Assembly (NCBI GenBank): GCA_002364005.1
Contig: DEXG01000023.1
Span: 90,346 to 154,345 of the forward strand
DNA length: 64,000 nucleotides
Source: Phycisphaerales bacterium UBA3190
GTDB taxonomy: Bacteria; Planctomycetota; Phycisphaerae; Phycisphaerales; UBA1924
Direction: 5' to 3'
Below the pieces are notes generated by a model, which searched no databases, had not been told where the DNA came from, and saw only the letters and a list, made by a program, of their open reading frames with translations. The position numbers and the translations under genes were made by a program. Below are positions 43,871 to 52,673 of this stretch, piece after piece (positions within the stretch are counted from its first letter, which is position 1; the number at the start of each line of letters is the position of its first letter).

Positions 43871-46725
43871 GCACAACAAGCGAAGCCAGCCAGGTGGAGT
43901 CATTTGCATCGGACGGGGGGCTCGCTCCACACAGCCTGAAGGATGTGCCAGTCCTCATCGAACGACTGTTCCCTGTGCAGAAGATGTCGGTTGAGAGCTA
44001 CAAGGAGCAGATGGCCAACGTCGGAAAGACCCTGACTGCGTTGGGCAGCTATTGGAAGGGACGCAAGCCCCTCATCCTCAACAAGGCCTGCATCTTGGGC
44101 ACATTACTACCCGCGACAAATGACCCAGTAAAGGACCTAGAGGTCTTTGAGCTCTTGATGGGTATGGACAATGACGGCCTGATGAGGCGCATGTGTGCGA
44201 AGGGTTCCATTAAGCACGGCGATCCTCTTCCTCGTAATTCGTATCACGAGCTCGTTAAGAAGTCGAAGCGACCAGAAGAGCTTGGGGATGCGTTTTTTGA
44301 GCCGATTTGGGACCGCGTCAATACCCACCTCGGCACGACCGCGTCGAGCTTCCCAGACCTAATTGAACAGCTTGGGATCGCTCGGTTTGGACGCCGCCCG
44401 ATAGTCGCCGACACATTTTGCGGCTCAGGCCAGATCCCGTTTGAAGCCGCTCGGCTTGGGTGCGATGTCATTGCGTCTGACCTTAATCCCATCGCATGCA
44501 TGCTCACCTGGGGAGCGATGAATATTGTCGGTGGTCCTCCAGAGGAACGTAAAAGACTAGCCTCCGAGCTAAAGACACTTTCTCAACGCGTGCTTGCGGA
44601 AGTTGACCGACTCGGCATAGAAACGGCGGAGCTTGATGGAAAACTCTGGCGAGGGAAGGTCTACCTGTATTGCGTTGAGACACGGTGTCCGTCGACTGGG
44701 TGGATGGTCCCCATGCTTCCAACCCGGGTAGTGAGCAAGACCCATTCAGTCATTGCGGAGCTTGTTCCCGATCCAGACTCTCAACGCTACGACATTCTGA
44801 TTCGGCAAGGTGTTTCAGCGACAGAATTAAAAGCTGCTGCACACGGAACGGTCGTGCGGGACGCCCTAATCCATGTTGTAAACGGCATCGAATACCGAAC
44901 CCAAATCAAGACGCTACGCGGTGACTTTCGAAGCGACGAGGGTTCGTCAGGGAGTCAACTTCGTCAATGGGAGAATCGCGACTTCAAACCTCGTCCCGAG
45001 GATGTCTTCCAGGAGAGGCTCTATGCCATCCAATGGCAGGAGGAGGGGCCGAATCGAGGGGAGCTAGCTTATAGGGGCGTGACCGCCGCCGACCTTGAAC
45101 GCGAGGAGGCCGTCGACCGGTACCTATCCGAGCACTTTATGAACTGGCAGGCAGTTGGCTGGATTCCGGACATGAAGATTGAGGCCGGCTACAACACGAA
45201 TCAACCGATCCGAGAGCGTGGCTGGACGCATTGGCACCATATGTTCAACCCACGGCAACTCCTTCTGCTGGGACTTATTCGCCAGTGCCTTTCGGCGGTG
45301 ACATTCTTGCCATTCGCACAGGCATTGCAGTGCAACGCCCGTCTCAGTCGTTGGGATAATTCGGCAGGCGGACGCGAAGCAGTCAAAGGTGTATTTGACA
45401 ATCAGGCGCTAAATACACTCCTGAATTACGGATGCCGCGGCAGTCGCTATCTGCTCAAGGAGATGGACAAGACTCTTAAGGAATCCAGCATTCACGGTTC
45501 GGCTCGGATTGCCTGCGGTCCCGCTGAGGCGCATGGCCACGATTGTGATCTCTATGTAACTGATCCGCCGTATGGGGATGCCGTAAAGTACGAGGAGATT
45601 CTCGAGTTCTTCATCGCGTGGCTCCGCAAGAATCCTCCGCCCGAATTCGCAGAGTGGGTCTGGGATAGCCGACGAGCGCTCGCCATCCACGGGGAAGACG
45701 AGGGTTTTCGCCAAGGTATGGTTGCAGCTTATCGGAATATGACAGATCACATGTCGGAGAACGGCCTCCAGATCGTGATGTTCACGCATCAATCCACGGG
45801 GATCTGGGCAGACATGGCCAACATCGTCTGGGCAAGTGACCTTCAGGTGACTGCTGCATGGTATGTTGCAACCGAGACGGACTCTGCTCTGCGTCAGGGC
45901 GACAACGTGAAGGGCACCAACATTCTCGTTTTGAGGAAGCGGTGTGGGCACTCGAAAACCACGCGCGACGACCTGGCTTGGGAGCTTGAAGAGGAGGTCA
46001 AGCATCAGATCCAAACGCTCACGGGCCTCAATCAACAAGCCCTTGGGTTGTATCGTGACGAAAATCTGTTTGAGGATGCCGATCTTCAAATGGCCGGATA
46101 CGCCGCGGCACTTCGGGTGTTGACACAGTACGCAGTCATCGACGGTAAGCAGATGAGCGAAGAAGCCTGCCGCCCGCGAGCGAGGGGCGAGAAAACCGCC
46201 GTGGACAGCCTCATCGACTTCGCTGTCGAAGTCGCCAACCGATGCCTGATCCCACAAGGCATTACCGAGAGCCACTGGCGAGAGTTGGAGCCTATTGAGC
46301 GGTTCTATCTGAAGATGCTCGGAATGGAAGCCAGCGGCGTCAGTAAACTCGACAACTACCAGAACTTTGCCAAGGCGTTCAAGGTTTCAGACTTTCGCAG
46401 CGTGATGCAGTCGGCCAAGGCCAACAGCTCACGGCTTAAGTCGGCTGCGGAATTCAAGCGAAACGACATGGGCGAAGGCAGCCCGCTCCACAACACGCCG
46501 TTGCGGGCCATCCTCTACGCGATGATGGAGCTCGGGAAGGATGCGGACACTGACGATGTGCTCGCTCACCTCGCGATGAATGTGCCGAACTACTACGCAC
46601 AGGGGACGCGAGACCTGATCGTTGCTCTTTGTCAGTACCTCGGCACCGTGCTGGAGCCGATCCGGCCTGACGAGGCGAGCCACGCTCGCGTGCTTGCCCA
46701 GAGCGTGCGGAATCAGCGTCTGTGA
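43867..46725 (+). CDS. DUF1156 DNA adenine methylase of the anti-phage operon
   Basis: 952 aa. The SAM-binding motif I ADTFCGSGQIPFEAARLGCD is at about 181-200, followed by ASDLNP. The catalytic motif DPPY is at 566-569 (VTDPPYGDAVKYEEI). A large insertion between the motifs is typical of DUF1156 (COG1743) enzymes. The C-terminal about 250 residues are helical. It would methylate host DNA as self-marking or act in the defence complex. Translation is coupled to DUF3780. Confidence 0.9.
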   Translation: MSTTSEASQVESFASDGGLAPHSLKDVPVLIERLFPVQKMSVESYKEQMANVGKTLTALGSYWKGRKPLILNKACILGTLLPATNDPVKDLEVFELLMGMDNDGLMRRMCAKGSIKHGDPLPRNSYHELVKKSKRPEELGDAFFEPIWDRVNTHLGTTASSFPDLIEQLGIARFGRRPIVADTFCGSGQIPFEAARLGCDVIASDLNPIACMLTWGAMNIVGGPPEERKRLASELKTLSQRVLAEVDRLGIETAELDGKLWRGKVYLYCVETRCPSTGWMVPMLPTRVVSKTHSVIAELVPDPDSQRYDILIRQGVSATELKAAAHGTVVRDALIHVVNGIEYRTQIKTLRGDFRSDEGSSGSQLRQWENRDFKPRPEDVFQERLYAIQWQEEGPNRGELAYRGVTAADLEREEAVDRYLSEHFMNWQAVGWIPDMKIEAGYNTNQPIRERGWTHWHHMFNPRQLLLLGLIRQCLSAVTFLPFAQALQCNARLSRWDNSAGGREAVKGVFDNQALNTLLNYGCRGSRYLLKEMDKTLKESSIHGSARIACGPAEAHGHDCDLYVTDPPYGDAVKYEEILEFFIAWLRKNPPPEFAEWVWDSRRALAIHGEDEGFRQGMVAAYRNMTDHMSENGLQIVMFTHQSTGIWADMANIVWASDLQVTAAWYVATETDSALRQGDNVKGTNILVLRKRCGHSKTTRDDLAWELEEEVKHQIQTLTGLNQQALGLYRDENLFEDADLQMAGYAAALRVLTQYAVIDGKQMSEEACRPRARGEKTAVDSLIDFAVEVANRCLIPQGITESHWRELEPIERFYLKMLGMEASGVSKLDNYQNFAKAFKVSDFRSVMQSAKANSSRLKSAAEFKRNDMGEGSPLHNTPLRAILYAMMELGKDADTDDVLAHLAMNVPNYYAQGTRDLIVALCQYLGTVLEPIRPDEASHARVLAQSVRNQRL

Positions 46726-46747
46726 TCTTGAAGCGAGGAGTGCGATA

Positions 46748-49447
46748 GTGTCCGGCATTCAACGCTTCTCATCCCGGTGTACACCGCTCGACCGCGTGTA
46801 CCTCGCCGACCGCTTGGCAAATGCGAAGAGCTACAAGCGAATCGCGGGCTACTTTCGGAGTTCAATCCTTGAGCTCGTTGGCGAGGAGATAGCGGGCATC
46901 CCAGATGTTCGCATCGTCTGCAACAGCGACCTCGACGTCGCCGATATAGCGGTGTCAAAGGCTGCTCGGGCCATCTCGCTGAAGGCGAAGTTCAACGAGG
47001 GCAACGCGGAGTTGGAAGCCCTTCTCTCCCGCGACCGGTATCGCAAGCTGTACGACCTGCTGAGATCTGGCAATGTGCAGATCCGCGTGCTTCCGAAGGA
47101 GAAGGTGTTTCTCCACGGCAAAGCGGGGGTCATCGAGGGGCCTGCTGGGAAGACCTGTTTCCTCGGGTCTATTAACGAAACGAAGAGTGCATTCGCGTCC
47201 AACTACGAGATCCTCTGGGAGGACCCATCGCCGGAAGGGGTCGCGTGGGTAGAGGAGGAGTTTGATGCACTGTGGGCTGACGCGTTCGAGCTGCCCGAAG
47301 CCATCGTGGAGGAGATCGGCCGCATCGCGGACCGTATCGAGATCAGGTTCGAGGACGCCGGGAAGGAACTCCCCGCGGCTACGCTCGCGGAGAGCCCGAT
47401 CTACCGCAATGGCGAGCAGCTCCAGCCGTGGCAACGGTCGTTCGTGACAACGTTCCTGCAACACCGCGAGGCCTATGGCTCGGCGAGACTCCTTCTGGCA
47501 GATGAGGTTGGGCTCGGAAAGACGCTTTCGCTCGCGACGGCGTCGATGATCTCGTCGTTGCTTGGTGACGGTCCGGTACTCATCCTGTGCCCATCAACAC
47601 TGACTTGGCAGTGGCAAGTTGAACTCAAGGACCGCCTCGGCATTCCGAGTGCGGTCTGGCATTCAAGCAAGAAGGAGTGGTTCGACCCGGACGGTCATCG
47701 GATCAGAACGCGCGGCCCGGAGGACATCGCCCGATGCCCCTACCAGATCGCCATCGTCTCAACTGGTTTGATCTTCCACCACACCAAGGAGCGGGAAGTG
47801 CTCCTTGGACGAAAGTATGGAACGCTCGTGCTCGACGAGGCCCACAAGGCCAGGCGGAGAGGTGGGCTTGGGAAAGAGGCAGGCAAGCCGAACAACTTGC
47901 TCGACTTCATGCTCAAGGCCGCGAGGAAAGCACGCCATTTGCTTCTCGGCACGGCCACGCCAATCCAGACAGACGTGGCCGAGCTTTGGGACTTGCTCGA
48001 CATTCTCGCAGTCGACAACGACTTCGTCCTCGGACGACCGCTCGTGAGCAGGTGGGTAGATCCGGAGCGTGCCCGGCCAATCGTGACAGGCGAGGAAACG
48101 CCGGACGATCAATCGGAGGCATGGGAGCTCTGCAGAACCCCACTGCCGCCAGCGTCCGAGCATCCACTATTCGCGAGTCTCCGTTCAAGCCTCGATATCG
48201 CAGACGACTTCTTCTATTCCAACCAGGGCGTGAGCGATCTGGATTACTTCGCCAAGCTTCAACTGGACCAAGCTATGGAGGCAGGCTTCTTCCGACAGCA
48301 CAATCCAGTGCTTCGACATACGGTGCTTCGTCGCAGGAAGGCACTTGAGGACGAGGGGATGTTGAAGCCGATCGCGGTGGATGTTCACCCCGACCCTGAC
48401 CGGCCAGACAAGTATCCCGGCCTGGTATTCACAGGACTCGGGTTGCAGACGAATCACCCGTTTGATCAGGCGTACAAGGCGGCCGAGGATTTCACGACCG
48501 CACTTCAGCAGCGAACCAAGGGTGCAGGATTCATGCGTTCGATGCTGCTGCAACGAATCTGTTCTAGCTTCGCTTCGGGCCGTTCCACCGCTCAGAAGCT
48601 CCTCGACAAGCAGGAGCTGGAAGACGCTGAGGACGACGGCCACGCGATCCTCGACGCGACCAGTGAGATGTCCCCCGAGGAAGCATCCTCTTTGAAGACC
48701 ATTGTCGACGAACTCTCGCGCCCCGAAGCAAGAGACCCCAAGCTTGCGGCGGTGCAGTATTTCCTCGATAGGCACCGCAGCGACGGTAGGAGTTGGCTGC
48801 AGCTCGGCTGCATCATCTTCAGCCAGTACTACGACACCGCCTACTGGTTCGCTCAACAGCTCTCGGAATGGCGGCCCGACGAACCTGTGGCTGTCTATGC
48901 GGGTGTTGGTAGGAGTGTTCTGTTCCGGCAAGGCCAACACGTCGCCATTGAGCGTGAGGAGATTAAGGCGGCGGTCAAGGACCGGACGATTCGGCTCCTC
49001 GTCGCAACTGACGCGGCGTGCGAAGGCCTGAACCTGCAGACGCTCGGCACGCTGATCAACGTCGATCTGCCGTGGAATCCATCTCGGCTAGAGCAGCGAC
49101 TCGGCAGAATCAAGCGTTTCGGCCAGGCCAGAGACAGCGTGGACATGCTCAATCTCGTTTATCACGAGACTCGGGATGAAGATGTGTATCGAGCTTTGTC
49201 ACGACGACTGAAGGATCGGTACGACATATTCGGTGGCCTACCCGATACCATCGAAGACGAGTGGATTCAGGACATCGCGCGCCTCGAAGAGCAGATGGAC
49301 CTATACATCCACCTTCGCAAACAAGCGGTGGACGCATTCGACGTGAGATATCAAGCGACCATCGATCCCGAGGCGAACCGGTGGGAACTATGCAGCCGGG
49401 TGCTCTCACGGCAGGACGTTCGAGACCGACTCAGTGAATCTTGGTGA
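46748..49447 (+). CDS. PLD-like / SNF2 helicase of the anti-phage operon
   Basis: 899 aa from GTG 46748 (GAGGAG upstream); the ATG 46622 frame runs inside the methylase gene. The N-terminal PLD-like half has HGKAGVIE (123-130) and GSINET, a single HKD-type site with Glu at the usual Asp position. The helicase part has LADEVGLGKT (Walker A, about 249-259), LDEAH (about 360) and the C-terminal half with LVATDAACEGLNLQ and RLGRIKRFGQ. A DNA translocase with possible nuclease activity, last gene of the defence operon. Its end overlaps a convergent gene by 17 bp. Confidence 0.9.
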   Translation: MSGIQRFSSRCTPLDRVYLADRLANAKSYKRIAGYFRSSILELVGEEIAGIPDVRIVCNSDLDVADIAVSKAARAISLKAKFNEGNAELEALLSRDRYRKLYDLLRSGNVQIRVLPKEKVFLHGKAGVIEGPAGKTCFLGSINETKSAFASNYEILWEDPSPEGVAWVEEEFDALWADAFELPEAIVEEIGRIADRIEIRFEDAGKELPAATLAESPIYRNGEQLQPWQRSFVTTFLQHREAYGSARLLLADEVGLGKTLSLATASMISSLLGDGPVLILCPSTLTWQWQVELKDRLGIPSAVWHSSKKEWFDPDGHRIRTRGPEDIARCPYQIAIVSTGLIFHHTKEREVLLGRKYGTLVLDEAHKARRRGGLGKEAGKPNNLLDFMLKAARKARHLLLGTATPIQTDVAELWDLLDILAVDNDFVLGRPLVSRWVDPERARPIVTGEETPDDQSEAWELCRTPLPPASEHPLFASLRSSLDIADDFFYSNQGVSDLDYFAKLQLDQAMEAGFFRQHNPVLRHTVLRRRKALEDEGMLKPIAVDVHPDPDRPDKYPGLVFTGLGLQTNHPFDQAYKAAEDFTTALQQRTKGAGFMRSMLLQRICSSFASGRSTAQKLLDKQELEDAEDDGHAILDATSEMSPEEASSLKTIVDELSRPEARDPKLAAVQYFLDRHRSDGRSWLQLGCIIFSQYYDTAYWFAQQLSEWRPDEPVAVYAGVGRSVLFRQGQHVAIEREEIKAAVKDRTIRLLVATDAACEGLNLQTLGTLINVDLPWNPSRLEQRLGRIKRFGQARDSVDMLNLVYHETRDEDVYRALSRRLKDRYDIFGGLPDTIEDEWIQDIARLEEQMDLYIHLRKQAVDAFDVRYQATIDPEANRWELCSRVLSRQDVRDRLSESW

Positions 49448-50525
49448 AATGTTCACTCTCGGCTGTCAGCCGCATCCGCAAGTGCCTGCCGCGGTCTTCG
49501 TCTACACACGAGAGGCAGCCCCAGTTTCGCGTGCGGACCATCCAGCAAAACAAGCCCGGGACATTCCGTCGTCCGACGCGAACCGCGTGGGCAGCAGCGG
49601 CAAATACCGCCAGTATGTCCGCTTCGGTCTTCTTAACCAGCCCACGTAGCCTCGCCTGCTTGAACAATGCCGCCAACCGCCACGGGTCTTTGAGATCCTC
49701 CACCGTCACCTCATTCAGGTTTGGTTCTTTCGCTCGTGTGCGAGCACCAGCCGCGTCCGTCGCATGGGCGGGTTTCTGGTGATCAACTCTCGTAGAGAGT
49801 TTCTTGTGATCTCTTAGGGGTGCAGATTTGGTTGTGGATTGTGCCGGACGGTGTGCGGATTCGCTCATCCATCTCAGACAAATGACCAGCGGTCTGCCGA
49901 ACCGATTCAGGCGGAGTTGGTCTGCTCGGAGCAATCTGAATACGCCAAGTTCCACCAGCCGGGTGCGTGCATCCTTGACTGCTCGAACAGCAACGTCGAA
50001 GACCTCGGCGACCCATGATGCTTTGCACCAACCGCCGGACCGACAAATGCCGTTCTTGTAATACAGACAGCGGATAAGATGACCGAGCACAGTGGCGATG
50101 TAAGCTCGCCCACTCGATTTGCTCAGCATCCGAATGACCGTTCGGGGTACCGGAACGGGCCTTCCAGGATCATCGTTCACTTCGTACGGCATGGTGATGA
50201 GCTCATCCTCACAGAAGCGTACCAACCCGTGCCGTTGCAATGCGCGAAGTGAATGTCGAATGTGCTGGCCCCCAACTCCGCCAACTAGGCCGTGGATCTC
50301 TTCGATTGTAAAACGTGGTTTGCGTCCTTCTTCGAGCGTGCACCGTCTGGCATTGACCTCATGGCAAGCCAACCACACGCGAAGGTCTCGGAGAGCGATC
50401 TCCCCAGACCGGAGGTATCCCCAGACAGCATGGATGCTGTTCTCGTGAATGAAACAGAATCCACCGTGAGGTTTTGCTGCTTCTACGTACCAATCCTGTC
50501 CGCGCGCGTATTCAATCGTTGCCAT
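49431..50525 (-). CDS. Two-HTH DNA-binding protein, possibly replication-initiator-like
   Basis: 364 aa from ATG 50525 (GGAGAG upstream). Two winged-helix-like regions are visible: about 40-105 (FTIEEIHGLVGGVGGQHIRHSLRALQRHGLV) and about 165-205 (ASWVAEVFDVAVRAVKDARTRLVELGVFRLL). A basic linker and a C-terminal helical part (DPWRLAALFKQARLRGLV ... VPGLFCWMVR) follow. This layout and the neighbouring parA suggest a plasmid or ICE replication or maintenance protein, but no family is certain. Confidence 0.6.
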   Translation of the reverse strand: MATIEYARGQDWYVEAAKPHGGFCFIHENSIHAVWGYLRSGEIALRDLRVWLACHEVNARRCTLEEGRKPRFTIEEIHGLVGGVGGQHIRHSLRALQRHGLVRFCEDELITMPYEVNDDPGRPVPVPRTVIRMLSKSSGRAYIATVLGHLIRCLYYKNGICRSGGWCKASWVAEVFDVAVRAVKDARTRLVELGVFRLLRADQLRLNRFGRPLVICLRWMSESAHRPAQSTTKSAPLRDHKKLSTRVDHQKPAHATDAAGARTRAKEPNLNEVTVEDLKDPWRLAALFKQARLRGLVKKTEADILAVFAAAAHAVRVGRRNVPGLFCWMVRTRNWGCLSCVDEDRGRHLRMRLTAESEHFTKIH

Positions 50526-50915
50526 ATCTCTCTCCATCAATGTGGTTTCGAGAGACCGGTGGGTTGGTGGCACCACCAACCGTTGACGACCGTGCACAAA
50601 ATGTCGTAGATTCTTATCAACGACCCGTCTTAGCTTTCGTGTCGATCTCCGATCTCTTGGGCCGCCACTTGTTTGGCGGCCTTTTTCTCTTGAACTACAC
50701 CATCACCCGTTTTGATGCTGCATGGCAAGCCCCGTGTGCATCATCACGGCGAAATGGCACCAACGCCATATCGCTCAATGCGCGTGAAAGCCAACCGGTT
50801 GACGCCCTCCTCCATGCTGTGCCATTGTCATAGCGAATATGCAGCGTTCGGGCTTTCGGCCCATATGCCGTTGAGGCTCTTTGAGTTTTGCCAACCTAGC
50901 TACACGGAGGAGCTC
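50526..50915. promoter_or_regulatory. Regulatory region between HTH/Rep-like gene and parA
   Basis: 390 bp without a gene. It contains a perfect inverted repeat with 9-bp arms GGTTGGTGG / CCACCAACC (50562-50581, 2-nt spacer), directly followed by a -35-like TTGACG (50583) with a -10-like GTAGAT/TAGATT near 50606-50612. A terminator lies at 50660-50690. Together these could be an operator or partition site plus a short plus-strand RNA. Confidence 0.5.
50660..50690 (+). terminator. Rho-independent terminator upstream of parA
   Basis: Perfect stem GGCCGCCA / TGGCGGCC with 6-nt loop CTTGTT, followed by TTTTTCTCTT. It stands about 225 bp upstream of parA with no plus-strand ORF ahead of it, which suggests a short RNA of roughly 70 nt or an attenuator. 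Confidence 0.8.
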
Positions 50916-51806
50916 ATGAATGGACTTGAAACAACTTGGGGTGGGATTGTCATTGCGGTCGGCAACCAGAAAGGCGGCGTTGGCAAGACTACGACCGCCG
51001 TTCACGTCGCGTGCGGACTCGCCAACCGCGGGCATCGAACACTCTTGTGGGACCTAGACCCATCAGCCGGTGCCACAAAGCACCTCGGGCTCACCCCAGA
51101 TGCGTATCCAGGCACGCTTGAGCTGCTGCTTGGAGACATCAATGTGGACGAAGCGTGCATCTCCCATACCAACCACGACATCGACATGCCTGACCGCCTC
51201 AGCATCATCCCATCGAAACGTCGACTTGAAAGAATCGACTCAACCCTCGGCTCACGATGCCGTTTCTTCAATCCGCTCGATGTTCTCGCCCACCCAATCG
51301 CGACACTCCGTCAATCATTCGACATCATCGTGCTGGATACACCACCGAGCACGGTGCTCTCGCCGTCACTGGCGACCTACGCATCGGCTGATTGGTTCCT
51401 GCTCGCGGCGATGCCCGACCCGCTCGCTATCACAGGCCTGGCCGATGCAGCCCGCGACATCGAAGCGGTCCGCGATTCTGCCAACCGGAAGCTCCAGCTC
51501 CTCGGCGTCGTGCTCAATGCCGTCGATAACCGCACTCGACTCTGTCGAGAGCTGACCACCTATGTAGATGAATGCTTCGCATCGCCAACCGGGGACACGC
51601 TGAGGCTCACACCAACTATCAGCCGGTCCACGGTGGTACCAACCGCCCAAAAATTAGGGCGGTCCGTCATCGACGCGTTCCCCCGTCATCCTGTGGCGGA
51701 GCAGTTCCTCGCAATCGCCATAGCCATTGAGGACCGCCTGATTCTCGCTCAACGAGCTCTTGGCGATGCGATATCTGAAGCTTCGCTTGCGGGTGGTCTC
51801 CGATGA
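50916..51806 (+). CDS. parA: ParA-family partition ATPase
   Basis: 296 aa from ATG 50916 (CGGAGGAGC upstream). The deviant Walker A motif NQKGGVGKTTTAVHVACGLA is followed by WDLDPSAGATKHLG and LDTPPST (Walker B/switch), all canonical ParA/Soj. It separates or stabilises element C, for instance during a replicative circular stage. It is coupled by ATGA to the small gene that follows. Confidence 0.92.
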   Translation: MNGLETTWGGIVIAVGNQKGGVGKTTTAVHVACGLANRGHRTLLWDLDPSAGATKHLGLTPDAYPGTLELLLGDINVDEACISHTNHDIDMPDRLSIIPSKRRLERIDSTLGSRCRFFNPLDVLAHPIATLRQSFDIIVLDTPPSTVLSPSLATYASADWFLLAAMPDPLAITGLADAARDIEAVRDSANRKLQLLGVVLNAVDNRTRLCRELTTYVDECFASPTGDTLRLTPTISRSTVVPTAQKLGRSVIDAFPRHPVAEQFLAIAIAIEDRLILAQRALGDAISEASLAGGLR

Positions 51807-52237
51807 GCCAGAGACATTCAAATCGCCCATTCTCTCCGCTCGACGATGTCCGGTCATCATCGTTGTGCCAGGCAAGACCTTCCGAGGAACGCCTTCAATT
51901 GGGGGCTCAAAGAACTACCCAGCTTCCTCGCTCGCCATCCAACACCCAACGCACGACACTTCGCACACGGATGCTTCCCGACGAAAAGCGTCGCGTCGAG
52001 TCGCTTTGCGTCTCACTCAGCGAAAGTCTCCGTGCAACGGTCAGGCCCAGTAACCTCCTGAGAGCACTCCTCATTCTGGTCCGAGAGACCGAATCAGGAA
52101 TTCATGCCGAGGCTCGTCGGGTACATGGGCTGGAGCGACCGTCCAACAATGACAGACCAGGGATAGAGGACTTTGAGCGTGCTCTCGCCGTCGTAATTCG
52201 CGATGGCATATCTGCTGCAGTGTCGCGGCATCGGTGA
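51803..52237 (+). CDS. Small ParA partner, possible ribbon-helix-helix protein
   Basis: 144 aa overlapping parA by 4 bp. The N-terminal 50 residues are Ser/Arg-rich and disordered. The middle TLRTRMLPDEKRRVESLCVSLSESLRATVRPSNLLRALLIL looks like a short beta strand plus two helices, as in RHH partition or repressor proteins. The place right after parA suits a centromere-binding protein. No ParB domain is seen. Confidence 0.6.
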   Translation: MSQRHSNRPFSPLDDVRSSSLCQARPSEERLQLGAQRTTQLPRSPSNTQRTTLRTRMLPDEKRRVESLCVSLSESLRATVRPSNLLRALLILVRETESGIHAEARRVHGLERPSNNDRPGIEDFERALAVVIRDGISAAVSRHR

Positions 52238-52604
52238 GATAGATGCTACGGATTGGCTCAGCGGTCGGCACGTTCCACCGGCACCGGTCACGCCAGGTGT
52301 TCTTCAAAAGTGTTTGAGGTACGCAGTTCCTCCGGAACACCTGTCATGCCCGGTGCCTTATCGGTGGAATGTACCGGCTGTCTTTGTCCAAACGGTATAG
52401 CCCCAAGGACGCTTTGCGTCCGTCGCGAATGCTGTGTCATGAGTCGTCACGCTCCAAGCACGCTGCGCGTGCGTCGCGTGGCTGTATTTATGGTGCTTTC
52501 TCGACAACGGGGCCAGCGAGATTTGAACAGCTGTGAAAATCCTCGCCGCCCCCGTTGTCAGGAAAGCACGTGATTGGGGGCGGAGGCAAATCGGAGAACA
52601 GGAG
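52238..52604. other. Gene-free stretch with several hairpins
   Basis: 367 bp without a convincing gene; the minus-strand ORF over it has no recognisable domain and runs into the next gene. It holds GGACGC-TTT-GCGTCC (52407-52421) and GCACGC-TGC-GCGTGC (52458-52472), each followed by GTCGCG. It also holds a 17-bp imperfect inverted repeat at about 52504-52558. It may be a replication, partition or transfer region. Confidence 0.5.
52407..52472. repeat. Pair of GC hairpins with shared GTCGCG flank
   Basis: GGACGC-TTT-GCGTCC and GCACGC-TGC-GCGTGC lie 51 bp apart (start to start) and are each followed by GTCGCG. They resemble the hairpin at 36022, which suggests a dispersed REP-like family. Confidence 0.5.
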
Positions 52605-52673
52605 ATGAACACGACAACACACACCAACTCGGAAGCGACTACCAGCTTTCGTATCCAAGACTGGGCACGATGA
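52605..52673 (+). CDS. Possible 22-aa leader ORF
   Basis: An ATG after GGAGAACAG opens a 22-codon frame beginning MNTTTHTNSEA and ending DWAR. Its TGA overlaps the ATG at 52670 of the HTH gene (ATGA). It may couple translation of that gene. There is no homology evidence. Confidence 0.35.
   Translation: MNTTTHTNSEATTSFRIQDWAR

Noticed and set aside
40203..49447. DISARM or BREX system
   Set aside because: No DrmB (DUF1998), BrxC/PglZ or BrxL-type protein is present. The DUF499/DUF3780/DUF1156/SNF2 combination is a different assemblage.
52500..52560. Integron attC site
   Set aside because: The stem lacks the GTTRRRY and RYYYAAC boxes and no integron integrase or cassette array is near.
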